DNA from: Candidatus Bipolaricaulota bacterium
Lineage (GTDB): Bacteria; Bipolaricaulota; Bipolaricaulia; UBA7950; UBA9294
Reading direction: 5' to 3'
DNA: 64,000 bases
Assembly: GCA_028278555.1 (NCBI GenBank)
Contig: JANQEA010000062.1
Location: 1 to 64,000 of the forward strand
The position numbers and the translations under genes are program-made. Position 1 is the first letter of the stretch. Each line of letters begins with the position of its first letter. The notes beneath the pieces were generated by a model that had not been told where the DNA came from, searched no databases, and was given only the letters and a program-made list of their open reading frames with translations. Shown here piece after piece: positions 30,724 to 38,012 of the stretch.

Positions 30724-31265
30724 GTGGTTTCCTCCTCGTGAAGGTTCTCGGCCAAGTACTCGGGGTGTACGGCCTGGTCGAGGATCGCGTCGATGAACGT
30801 CCTCCATTCGGCCAGCCGATGGCTTGCGCGTTGGCGCACCACTCGCTGGAGAGCCATGTAGTTGGCGCAGACGATCCGTCGTTGAAGGAACGATTCGGGG
30901 AGATCGCGCTTCACCGCTTCCCAATCGGCTGTCGCGATCAATCGGTTCAGGTGACCGAGATGGGCCTCTGGAATCGGATGCGCGAAATCGGCCTGAGCGA
31001 GCGGTCGGGCGGTCATCGTATGCATTGTCGACTCGCTCTGCTTCGTGATCCCGACCCGATAGGTGTCGAACTGCTGCCAGAAGTACCTCGGTGCCGTCGC
31101 GTCGATCCAGACGACAATCGACTCGAGGAACTTGTTGTGACCGTCGCCGTGAAACCGGAGTCGACGCGCGACGTCGGACATTCGTTCGGGATCCTGCCGA
31201 TAGGACAGGGAGAGGCCGAGCAGCGCCGAATCGTGTCCGTGCTCCTCGAGGATCTTGACGTCCAT
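30720..31265 (-). CDS. ThyX-like protein of pyrimidine operon
   Basis: 181 residues from ATG 31265 (AGGAG upstream; TGATG overlap with pyrE). It resembles a divergent family related to flavin-dependent thymidylate synthase: APRYFWQQFDTYRVG, then KQSESTMHTM, and a C-terminal helix region MALQRVVRQRASHRLAEW. The canonical ThyX motif RHRxxSxNExSxR is not present as such; Arg, Ser and Glu occur in altered spacing. Position between pyrE and dcd fits a role in pyrimidine deoxynucleotide supply. Whether it makes dTMP is open. Confidence 0.6.
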   Translation of the reverse strand: MDVKILEEHGHDSALLGLSLSYRQDPERMSDVARRLRFHGDGHNKFLESIVVWIDATAPRYFWQQFDTYRVGITKQSESTMHTMTARPLAQADFAHPIPEAHLGHLNRLIATADWEAVKRDLPESFLQRRIVCANYMALQRVVRQRASHRLAEWRTFIDAILDQAVHPEYLAENLHEEETT

Positions 31266-31852
31266 CAACGCTCCTTCCTTTCCGGTCGGCTCCCCGGCTT
31301 GACGCTCGGGAGCCCCTCGGCGCACTGGGGGCACTCGCTGGCCTTGTAGGCCGGAATCGACATTCGAACGAGCGATGCGATTCTCCGTCCGCGCAGCTCA
31401 TTTGCGGACGACCGATCGACGATCGCGGCCAGCCCAACGATCTCGGCGCCATGTCGCTCCAAGAGTTCGAGGAGCTCCTCGGTGGTCCGCCCCGTCGTGA
31501 TGACGTCTTCGACGACCGCGATCCGCTCGCCCCGCTCGATTGCGAACCCGCGCCGGAAGACGAGGGCGCCATCGGCTCCGCGCTCCGGGAAGACAAACGG
31601 AGTACCGAGGGCTCGCGCGACCTCGTATCCGATCAGCAGTGCGCCGAGTGGAGGTGACGCGATCCGATCGATGTCTCCTGGAAGAGCTGCAGCGAGCGCC
31701 GCTCCGGCGCGCCCCGCGATGCGGGGGGTCTCGAGCAACCTGGCGCATTGCACGTACTGCGGTGAGTGCCATCCCGAGGAGAGACGGAAGTGCCCTGAGA
31801 CGAGCGCTCCGGTCTCCTTGAGCAGCCCGATCCACCGCTCCTGGTCACGCAT
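31265..31852 (-). CDS. pyrE: Orotate phosphoribosyltransferase
   Basis: 195 residues. It makes OMP from orotate and PRPP. The PRPP loop is IAVVEDVITTGRTTEELLELL; the N-terminal part has LSSGWHSPQYVQC, typical of PyrE, and FVFPERG. The C-terminus holds CPQCAEG, an extra Cys pair seen in some bacterial PyrE. ATG 31852 lies within pyrF (8-nt overlap), fixing it as the coupled start; in-frame sequence upstream is pyrF antiframe. Confidence 0.93.
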   Translation of the reverse strand: MRDQERWIGLLKETGALVSGHFRLSSGWHSPQYVQCARLLETPRIAGRAGAALAAALPGDIDRIASPPLGALLIGYEVARALGTPFVFPERGADGALVFRRGFAIERGERIAVVEDVITTGRTTEELLELLERHGAEIVGLAAIVDRSSANELRGRRIASLVRMSIPAYKASECPQCAEGLPSVKPGSRPERKER

Positions 31853-32627
31853 TTCGCCACACCCCGATCTCCCGCTTCCACATCTCGGCGGCAGCGGCCG
31901 GCTCCGGATCGAACAGAATCGCACGGGAGACGTTCACCCACGCCTCGTGACGGCCGCCGATGGCCTCAGACAGCTCGGCAAGGCTACCGCCCTGCGAGCC
32001 GACACCGGGAACCAGCCACGGGAGAGAAGGCGCCAATCGATGAAGACTCGCCGCCTGGGCCGGCCGCGTCGCTCCGGCCACGAGGCCCACTTGCCCGGGG
32101 TATCGAACCTCCAGCTCGAGGCCCATCCGGCCGATCCGTTCGTAGAGCGGCGGCGATCCATGCTCCACGACGGCCGCAGCCGACGGATTCGACGGGAGTG
32201 CAAGGAGGAAGACGAACCGGCCTCGGTCGAGGAAGGGCACGACGGCGTCCTCTCCCATGTACGGGACGATCGTGATCGCGTCGGCGTCGAGGACATCGAA
32301 CGCGGCGCGCGCATAGGCATGCGCGGTCGAGGCGATGTCCCCCCGTTTCGCGTCGAGGATCACTGGCCGGCCGACCTCGTGAACCCGATCGATGATCTCC
32401 TTGAGAAGCGAGATCCCTTCCGGTCCGCGCTCCTCGAAGAAGGCAGCGTTCGGTTTGTAGAGGCTGGCGCTTGGAAGCGTCTTCTTGATCGTCTCATCGA
32501 GGAAACGGCGGAGGCCACCGATTGCCGGGTCGAATCGCGCCGGAAGCCGGTCCGGATGTGGATCGAGTCCGACACACAGGGATCCGCCGACGTGCTGGCA
32601 GGACGCTCGGGCGCATTCAAGGAACAT
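31845..32627 (-). CDS. pyrF: Orotidine 5'-phosphate decarboxylase
   Basis: 260 residues, the longer group of OMP decarboxylases. It forms UMP from OMP. Visible are LCVGLDPHPDRLP at the N-terminus, LYKPNAAFFE, the catalytic DAKRGDIASTA (Asp-Lys-Asp array) and the phosphate loop LVPGVGSQGG. ATG 32627 follows CGAGGAGG and overlaps pyrD by 11 nt. Confidence 0.95.
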   Translation of the reverse strand: MFLECARASCQHVGGSLCVGLDPHPDRLPARFDPAIGGLRRFLDETIKKTLPSASLYKPNAAFFEERGPEGISLLKEIIDRVHEVGRPVILDAKRGDIASTAHAYARAAFDVLDADAITIVPYMGEDAVVPFLDRGRFVFLLALPSNPSAAAVVEHGSPPLYERIGRMGLELEVRYPGQVGLVAGATRPAQAASLHRLAPSLPWLVPGVGSQGGSLAELSEAIGGRHEAWVNVSRAILFDPEPAAAAEMWKREIGVWRNA

Positions 32628-33540
32628 CGAATCCTCCTCGGTGGGCTGCCCCGATGATGTCGGCTGGCGACGCGTACCGATGCTCGGTGAGCCACGTCTC
32701 GAGCTCGGCTGTCAACCTCGCCGGCAGGCTCGGATCGGCCATGACCCCGTACCCGATCCCGACGGCGTCGGCCCCGGCCGCGAGCATCTCGATCGCGCCC
32801 TCGACGTCCGTCACACCACCGGTTCCGATGATCAGCGCATCCGGGAACGCACGCCTCGCCTCGTAGACGCGAGCCAGCGCGATCGGCAAGATGGCTGGGC
32901 CGCATAGCCCGCCCGTAGTCCGATGGAGCATTGGGAGACCGATGCGATGGTCGATTCTCAGCCCGGAGACCGAGTTGATCAGCGTCAGACCATCCGCCCC
33001 GGCGTTCAGCGCGGCGGCGGCGGCGGGGATCATCGTCGTGGAGTCCCCGGGCAACTTGACGAACATCGGGTGCGTGGTCAGGGCGCGACTCTGCCGAACG
33101 AATTCGCCGACGAGTGCCGGATTCGTCCCGATGATCACTGCGTCGACGTTCGGACACGACAGATTGAGCTCGACTCCGTCGATCTCCGAGATCTCCTCGA
33201 GCAGACCGACCATCCGCCCGATCTCGTCGGGACGATCGGCCGCCAGGCTGATGATCCGCCGAGTCGGGAGGTCGAGGACGCGGGGAAGGTACTCCTCGAC
33301 GAACGCGGCGAATCCCGGATTCTCGAGCCCGATCGAATTCAGGAGTCCGCTCGGGCAATCGACGAGTCGAGGCTGCGGATTTCCAGCGCGCGGTTCCGGC
33401 GTCACAGTCTTCGTGGTCAGCGCGCCGACCGCTGCTACGAGCGATCCATCGAGCTCGAAGCCGAAACCGGCCGGACCCGATGCAAGGACGATCGGAGTCG
33501 CCAGATCGAGCGCGAATCGTCTCGTGCTCAGCGCAGCCAA
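32617..33540 (-). CDS. pyrD: Dihydroorotate dehydrogenase, catalytic subunit (class 1B)
   Basis: 307 residues from TTG 33540 (GGAG upstream). FMN enzyme oxidising dihydroorotate to orotate. Motifs are LASGPAGFGFE, TKTVTPEPRAGNPQPR (FMN and substrate binding), VELNLSCPNVD with the catalytic Cys, FVKLPGDST, and the C-terminal IIGTGGVTDVEGAIEMLAAGADAVGIG phosphate-site region. It pairs with the adjacent PyrK, which makes it the NAD-linked class 1B form; the genes overlap by 13 nt. Confidence 0.93.
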   Translation of the reverse strand: MAALSTRRFALDLATPIVLASGPAGFGFELDGSLVAAVGALTTKTVTPEPRAGNPQPRLVDCPSGLLNSIGLENPGFAAFVEEYLPRVLDLPTRRIISLAADRPDEIGRMVGLLEEISEIDGVELNLSCPNVDAVIIGTNPALVGEFVRQSRALTTHPMFVKLPGDSTTMIPAAAAALNAGADGLTLINSVSGLRIDHRIGLPMLHRTTGGLCGPAILPIALARVYEARRAFPDALIIGTGGVTDVEGAIEMLAAGADAVGIGYGVMADPSLPARLTAELETWLTEHRYASPADIIGAAHRGGFDVP

Positions 33541-34298
33541 GGGAGCTCCGAAGAAGCGAAGAGGGGACCATCCCGGCAGATCCTCTGCGTCCCGGTGAGG
33601 GTCGGTATGCTGCAGCCGAGGCAGGATCCGATCCCGCAGCCGAGCCTGGCTTCGAGCGAGACGTAGACGTGCGGCACGCCGTCATGCTGCCTGGCGATTG
33701 CCCGCAGCATTGGCTCCGGGCCGCAGGCGATGACGCCGAGCCCCGGACGCCAGACCTCGGCGAGCCGATCGTGGGCTTGCAGCCGATCCCTCGCCTCGAC
33801 GACGAAGTCGAGCGCAGGGAACAAGCCACTGGCGCCGTCGTGCCGGAAGCCGAGAACTGTCTCGGCGACGAGATCGGGGCGCCGCTCGCGAAGGAAGAGA
33901 AGCGGCGCCGCACCGCTTCCTCCGCCTACGAGGATGTATCGCTGGTCCGTATCGATTTGCTCCTCGTAGGGGACGCCGTACGGACCGCGGAGCTCGAAGC
34001 GCGTCCTATACGGAACCGATCCGAGCAGCTCGCGGAGGAGGCCGTCGAGCTTGATAAACAGCTCGATCCGGTCATCTTCCGCGCGAAGAACCGAAAACGC
34101 CCGGGGGAGGGCAGCGCTCCCGAGGCGCCGGATCATTAGAAACTGACCGGGCTGCGCCAACTCAGCCTCGGTGATTCCTGCGAGCGTGACGCGCGCGTAG
34201 CCGGCCCCGCGATTCCGACTGATCAGATGCGCTCCCGAGACAGAAAGAAACGACCCGTTGCGGGCCGTTTGCGGCTGCGGTTTCGTTGTCGTCTCCAC
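33528..34298 (-). CDS. pyrK: Dihydroorotate dehydrogenase electron transfer subunit
   Basis: 256 residues from GTG 34298. FAD and [2Fe-2S] subunit that passes electrons from PyrD to NAD. The FAD region has the order LPRAFSVL; the NAD site is YILVGGGSGAAPLLFL; the iron-sulfur ligands are four Cys in EARLGCGIGSCLGCS and RICRDGPLF. First gene of pyrK-pyrD-pyrF-pyrE-thyX-like-dcd. A G-rich Shine-Dalgarno in the leader is flanked by CCGAG and CTCGG, which could pair and mask it. Confidence 0.93.
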   Translation of the reverse strand: METTTKPQPQTARNGSFLSVSGAHLISRNRGAGYARVTLAGITEAELAQPGQFLMIRRLGSAALPRAFSVLRAEDDRIELFIKLDGLLRELLGSVPYRTRFELRGPYGVPYEEQIDTDQRYILVGGGSGAAPLLFLRERRPDLVAETVLGFRHDGASGLFPALDFVVEARDRLQAHDRLAEVWRPGLGVIACGPEPMLRAIARQHDGVPHVYVSLEARLGCGIGSCLGCSIPTLTGTQRICRDGPLFASSELPWLR

Positions 34299-34328
34299 CC
34301 GAGCCCCCCCCTTGGTCCTCGGGAGGTG

Positions 34329-34358
34329 ATCTTACACGAGACGGCATTGCGTGACCAA
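34329..34358 (-). promoter_or_regulatory. Promoter of pyr operon
   Basis: Minus strand TTGGTC (34353-34358), 18-bp spacer, TAAGAT (34329-34334), about 30 nt upstream of pyrK. The -35 lies only 4 bp from the -35 of divergent xpt. Confidence 0.5.
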
Positions 34359-34362
34359 GTGC

Positions 34363-34391
34363 TTGAACCTCGACGAGAGATTCCGTATCTC
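34363..34391 (+). promoter_or_regulatory. Promoter of xpt
   Basis: TTGAAC (34363-34368), 17-bp spacer, TATCTC (34386-34391). The roughly 30-nt leader is too short for a purine riboswitch and ends with GGGGGG before ATG 34428. Confidence 0.5.
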
Positions 34392-34427
34392 TACGCACAC
34401 GGACGTGCGCGGTCGTGAGGGGGGCGG

Positions 34428-35024
34428 ATGAGCGTGCTCAAGGAGTGGATCCGCCGCGAGGCGAGGGTTCTCGGACCGGAATTCCTACAGGTCGATGGCT
34501 TTCTCAACCACCGGATCGCGCCGCGATTCATCGAGGAGGCCGGCACCGCGCTGGCCCCCTCGTTTCGAACGGTCGGCGTAACCCATGTGCTCACGGCCGA
34601 GGCGGCCGGCAATGTGATCGCCTACGAAACGGCCCGGAGGCTCGGTGCCAAGGCGCTCTACGCGAAGAAAGGGAAGGCGCAGACCATGCGGCGTCCGCTG
34701 ACGCGCGCGGTCCTCTCGCCGACCAAAGGGATGGTGACCGACCTCGCGGTCAGCGCGGACTACCTGGGCTCGGGCGACCGCGTGTTGATCGTCGACGACT
34801 TCCTCTACGAAGGGGAGACAAGCCGTGCGTTGGCGGAGATCGCCGGGGAGGCCGGTGCCCGACTCGTCGGCTTCGGATTCGTCATCTCGAAGGAGTTCGC
34901 CTCCGGCCGAGCGAGGCTCGAGTCGTTCGCCGTGCCGATCGTTGCCCTCATTCCGGTTGCGTCGATGAACGCAGAGACGGGAGCGATCGCGTTTGCCAAC
35001 GAGCCCGAGACACAAGCGGACTGA
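34428..35024 (+). CDS. xpt: Xanthine phosphoribosyltransferase
   Basis: 198 residues. Salvages xanthine with PRPP to XMP. It follows the Bacillus Xpt pattern: short N-terminal helix, FLQVDGFLNHRIAP, then VTHVLTAEAAGNVIAYETA, ALYAKKGKA, and the PRPP loop VLIVDDFLYEGETSRAL. A related adenine or hypoxanthine specificity cannot be excluded from sequence alone. ATG 34428 follows GGGGGGC. Divergent from the pyr operon, so purine salvage and pyrimidine synthesis promoters lie back to back. Confidence 0.88.
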   Translation: MSVLKEWIRREARVLGPEFLQVDGFLNHRIAPRFIEEAGTALAPSFRTVGVTHVLTAEAAGNVIAYETARRLGAKALYAKKGKAQTMRRPLTRAVLSPTKGMVTDLAVSADYLGSGDRVLIVDDFLYEGETSRALAEIAGEAGARLVGFGFVISKEFASGRARLESFAVPIVALIPVASMNAETGAIAFANEPETQAD

Positions 35025-35121
35025 TCCGCCTTCGGATTCGGATCTTACCCCTCGGCCGACTACAGTGGAGGGTGCGGACCCGACTTGTCCGCGCATGGTT
35101 CGTCCCCCGGAGGTGGCCGTC

Positions 35122-35490
35122 ATGCCGATCCTGGAAGTCGAGATCGTTCAGCTGGGAAAGGAAACCGCTCTACGTGGGCTGGCGCAGAGGATCGCCGACG
35201 CGGCCGCCGCGATCTTCGGGTGCGAGACGGGGCGGGTCTGGGTTCGGCTGCGACATCTCTCAGTAGCCGACTACGCGGAGAACGGCGGACTCCCCGAGGG
35301 GATCCACCCAGTCTTCGTCCGCGTCCTCGTCGCGCACCTCCCGGAGCGGGACGTGCTGCGAGAGGAAGCGAAGCGCCTGACCCCCGCGATCGCCGAGGCC
35401 TGCTCCCGCCCGACCGAGTACGTTCACGTAATCTACGAGCCCGCGGCGGTAGGACGGATCGCGTTCGGGGGCGTCCTGCGCGAGGAGTGA
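35122..35490 (+). CDS. Tautomerase-superfamily protein
   Basis: 122 residues, beginning Met-Pro (MPILEVEIVQLGKE), so Pro1 would be exposed as the catalytic base of the 4-oxalocrotonate tautomerase/CHMI/MIF superfamily. A GGAGGT 8 nt before ATG 35122 fixes the start; the upstream open frame is non-coding. The length equals two beta-alpha-beta units, as in CHMI or MIF-type members. The C-terminal half has YVHVIYEPAAVGRIAFGG, close to the family's usual G-R-x-x-[FW]-G-G end. Substrate unknown. It lies convergent to glnS. Confidence 0.8.
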   Translation: MPILEVEIVQLGKETALRGLAQRIADAAAAIFGCETGRVWVRLRHLSVADYAENGGLPEGIHPVFVRVLVAHLPERDVLREEAKRLTPAIAEACSRPTEYVHVIYEPAAVGRIAFGGVLREE

Positions 35491-35506
35491 TCGGGCTGAT
35501 TCCAGT

Positions 35507-37237
35507 CTACCCTTGAGATTGGCGCTGCATCTTCGCCCACGTATCGCGGAGCGTCACCGTCCGGTTGAAGACGAGGCGATCACCCGACGTGTCGGGATCG
35601 ACGACGAAGTAGCCCTTCCGCTCGAACTGGAAGCGATCTCCGGGGTTCGCGTCCGCGAGGCTCGGCTCGAGCTTGCAGCCGTCGACCACGACGAGCGAGT
35701 CGGGATTCAAGTTGTCGAGCCAGTCGCCCCCTTCCTCAACTTTGGTCGGGTTCGCAGCCGAGAAGAGCGTGTCGTAGAGGCGAACTTCGGCGTCGAGCGC
35801 ATGCGGTGCCGAGACCCAATGCAGCGTCGCCTTCACCTTTCGACCGTCGGGTGCGTTCCCGCCGCGTGTCTCCGGATCGTACGTGCAACGGATCTCGACG
35901 ACGTTCCCTGCCTCGTCCTTGATCGCTTCCTGGCAGGTGATGAAGTAGGCGTAGCGGAGCCGGACCTCCCGCCCCGGCGCGAGCCGATAGAACTTCTTCG
36001 GCGGATCCTCCATGAAGTCGTCGCGCTCGATGTAGAGGGTCTTGGAGAACGGGACCTTCCTCGTTCCGGCCGATTCGTCCTCGGGGTTGTTGATCGCGTC
36101 GAGTTCTTCGACTCGGTCGTCGGGATAGTTTGCCAGAACGACCTTCAGCGGATCGAGGACTCCCATCACGCGCGGCGCGCTCTCGTTCAGATCCCGCCGG
36201 AGACAATGCTCGAGGAGGGCCATCTCGACGTGACCCTGTGACTTCGTGACGCCGATCTCCGCGACAAACGACCGGATGGCCCTAGGCGTGTAGCCGCGAC
36301 GGCGCATCCCGCGGATCGTCGGCATCCGAGGGTCGTCCCACCCGTCGACGTGATGCCCGTCGACGAGCTGACGGATCCAGCGCTTGCCGGTCACCGTATG
36401 CTCGACGTTCATGCGTCCGTACTCGATCTGCCTCGGGCGATGAGGCACGGGGAGATGGTCGAGGAACCAATCGTAAAGCGGACGGTGGTTCTCGAATTCG
36501 AGACTGCATGTCGAGTGGGTGATCCCCTCGATCGCATCCGACTGCCCGTGCGTCCAATCGTAGGTCGGGTAGATACACCACTCGCCGCCCTGGCGATGGT
36601 GGTGCGCGCGGAGGATTCGGTACATCACCGGATCGCGCATGTTCAGGTTCGGATGGGCCATGTCGATCTTCGCCCGGAGCGTCCGGGAACCGTCGGCGAA
36701 CTCGCCGCCGCGCATCCGGCGGAGGAGATCGAGGTTCTCCTCGATCGATCGATCGCGGGTTGGGCTGTCCTTCCCCGGCGGGGTGACGCCATCCGGTCCC
36801 GGTCCGCCGGCCGTTCCGCGGTATTCGCGGACCTCCTGCGCTGTGAGGTCACAGACGTAGGCGTTCCCATGCTCGATCAGGTGTTCAGCCCACTCGTAGA
36901 GCTGCTCGAAGTAGTCGGAGGCGAAATAGAGGCGATCCTCCCAATCGACGCCAAGCCACTGCAAGTCGTCGATGATCGCGTCGACGTATTCCTGTTCTTC
37001 GGCGGCCGGGTTCGTGTCGTCGAATCGGAGGTTGAACTTGCCTCCGAACTCCTCGGCGATCGAGAACGCAAGGAGGCACCCCATCGCGTGGCCGAGATGG
37101 ATATAGCCGTTCGGTTCCGGAGGCCACCGCGTCTGGACCCGGCCATCATGCTTCCCAGCCGCTACGTCCTCGGCGACGATCCTCCGAATGAAGTCGAGCC
37201 CTTCTCTCGCCACCATTCCCAACTCGTTGTTGCTCAT
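35507..37237 (-). CDS. glnS: Glutaminyl-tRNA synthetase
   Basis: 576 residues. The class I HIGH motif is HLGHA (47-51) in [13 protein letters not shown]. GlnRS features follow: NLRFDDTNP, the tRNA-binding [20 protein letters not shown] and the beta-barrel anticodon domain with [14 protein letters not shown]. The KMSKS loop is unusual: the position that reads VMSKR in E. coli reads VTGKR here. Presence of GlnRS implies direct charging of tRNA-Gln (one tRNA-Gln gene lies 7 kb away). ATG 37237 is 19 nt from AGGAGG, with a 4-codon open frame between. Confidence 0.95.
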   Translation of the reverse strand: MSNNELGMVAREGLDFIRRIVAEDVAAGKHDGRVQTRWPPEPNGYIHLGHAMGCLLAFSIAEEFGGKFNLRFDDTNPAAEEQEYVDAIIDDLQWLGVDWEDRLYFASDYFEQLYEWAEHLIEHGNAYVCDLTAQEVREYRGTAGGPGPDGVTPPGKDSPTRDRSIEENLDLLRRMRGGEFADGSRTLRAKIDMAHPNLNMRDPVMYRILRAHHHRQGGEWCIYPTYDWTHGQSDAIEGITHSTCSLEFENHRPLYDWFLDHLPVPHRPRQIEYGRMNVEHTVTGKRWIRQLVDGHHVDGWDDPRMPTIRGMRRRGYTPRAIRSFVAEIGVTKSQGHVEMALLEHCLRRDLNESAPRVMGVLDPLKVVLANYPDDRVEELDAINNPEDESAGTRKVPFSKTLYIERDDFMEDPPKKFYRLAPGREVRLRYAYFITCQEAIKDEAGNVVEIRCTYDPETRGGNAPDGRKVKATLHWVSAPHALDAEVRLYDTLFSAANPTKVEEGGDWLDNLNPDSLVVVDGCKLEPSLADANPGDRFQFERKGYFVVDPDTSGDRLVFNRTVTLRDTWAKMQRQSQG

Positions 37238-37248
37238 CGCTGCCCCAT
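37234..37248 (-). CDS. Possible 4-codon leader peptide overlapping glnS start
   Basis: ATG 37248 starts a frame Met-Gly-Gln-Arg-stop whose TGA overlaps the glnS ATG (ATGA). The only AGGAGG (37257-37262) is 8 nt from this ATG but 19 nt from the glnS ATG. It encodes a Gln codon, but the tiny size makes this tentative. Confidence 0.3.
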
Positions 37249-37288
37249 GTCTTCGTCCTCCTGCCGATTGGGTTGTGAACTCGAAGCG

Positions 37289-37317
37289 ATTCTAGTCGAG
37301 CGTCGGGGCGATGTCAC
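37289..37317 (-). promoter_or_regulatory. Promoter of glnS
   Basis: Minus strand GTGACA (37312-37317), 17-bp spacer, TAGAAT (37289-37294), about 52 nt before ATG 37237. The -10 overlaps the TAG stop of the truncated frame 37292-37561, so the promoter once lay at the end of that gene. Confidence 0.5.
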
Positions 37318-37561
37318 CGACGGCGGGCGGGTTCACTTCGTCGAGTTTGCAGCGAGCCGGGGCGTCGGATGCCGAAACGGGATCGGGGACGAGGAGTCGC
37401 TCGATCGTGCGGACGCAATTCGAGGGGCTGTTGACGAAACGATCGTCAGCCGGTGGGACTTCGACATCTCCGGTCTCGATGAGGACTTGTCCAATGTTCT
37501 CGTCATCATCGATATCGACGATGAAATCAGCGAACTCAGTCAGGAGAAGGCGCCGAGGGTG
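37292..37561 (-). pseudogene. C-terminal remnant of an unidentified gene
   Basis: A minus-strand frame of 89 codons, open from TGA 37562-37564 to TAG 37292, has no ATG, GTG or TTG before its last 15 codons, yet its codons are typical of this genome (GTC, ATC, CTC, GAG, GAC) and it reads like protein: FADFIVDIDDDENIGQ, LIETGDVEVPPADD, NCVRTIERLLVPDP. It appears to be the 3' end of a gene whose 5' part is lost. It meets an oppositely directed remnant about 40 bp away. Family not recognised. Confidence 0.5.
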
Positions 37562-37600
37562 TCACCCTCTGGATCTGCTAGCCGGGTTCGAGGTTCGACG

Positions 37601-37642
37601 GGTTGGATCCAGGTCGGCGTGGAGTTCGTCTTCTGGCGCTGA
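37601..37642 (+). pseudogene. 3' remnant of the outer-membrane-like family
   Basis: The last codons read GWIQVGVEFVF then WR and stop, matching the C-terminal signature of the downstream family (NWIQVGVDFVF, NWMQVGVEFAF). DNA identity is also high. No matching sequence lies upstream, so only the 3' end survives. A hairpin homologous to the terminator of the next family gene follows at 37668. Confidence 0.7.
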
Positions 37643-37900
37643 TGCTAACCATACTTGATTGCACACGAGGCCCCGGCGACAGTCGGGGCCTGCTCGTTCT
37701 CGGACCTCTGCAAAGGGAAGAGTTGGCAGGTTGGGAGAGCGTGGGCGCACCTGGAATCGCCCGGATCCAACTCACGCGTCAGCAACTGAAGTCGGAGCCA
37801 TCGCGGCGCCCAGCCTGTTCGTCATGCCAGCCCACTTGGTTCTGCCTATTCCAGGTGGAAGGGCTACTGAACTCGGCGGCATCTGCCTTTTGCCAGGAGC
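37643..37900. other. Intergenic stretch, no gene recognised
   Basis: Apart from the terminator-like hairpin at 37668-37691, I see no supported gene, tRNA or repeat here. Short open frames exist on both strands but lack ribosome sites and family-like sequence. It may be further decayed DNA from the event that made the neighbouring scar. Confidence 0.5.
37668..37691 (+). terminator. Hairpin left from a lost family gene
   Basis: Stem AGGCCCC (37668-37674) with GGGGCCT (37685-37691) around GGCGACAGTC. It nearly equals the terminator after the first intact family gene (39467-39493), including the loop GGCG(A)CAGTC. Confidence 0.65.
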
Positions 37901-37930
37901 TTGTAACAGGTGCGTAATCCATGTTACACT
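37901..37930 (+). promoter_or_regulatory. Promoter of first outer-membrane-like gene with inverted repeat
   Basis: TTGTAA (37901-37906), 18-bp spacer, TACACT (37925-37930). An inverted repeat GTAACA (37903-37908) / TGTTAC (37922-37927) overlaps both boxes and could bind a regulator. The leader of about 75 nt is rich in complementary segments (GCACAC/GTGTGC, CACGCA/TGCGTG). Confidence 0.5.
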
Positions 37931-38012
37931 GCTCGGTGTTGGAGGAAGTGCACACGCAAGGCGCACCCGTGGTGTGCGTGACTCGAATGGGTTGGGGGGC
38001 TAGGAGGCTGGT

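Noticed and set aside
34392..34427. Purine riboswitch upstream of xpt
   Set aside because: The predicted leader is only about 30 nt, too short for the aptamer, and lacks its conserved loops.
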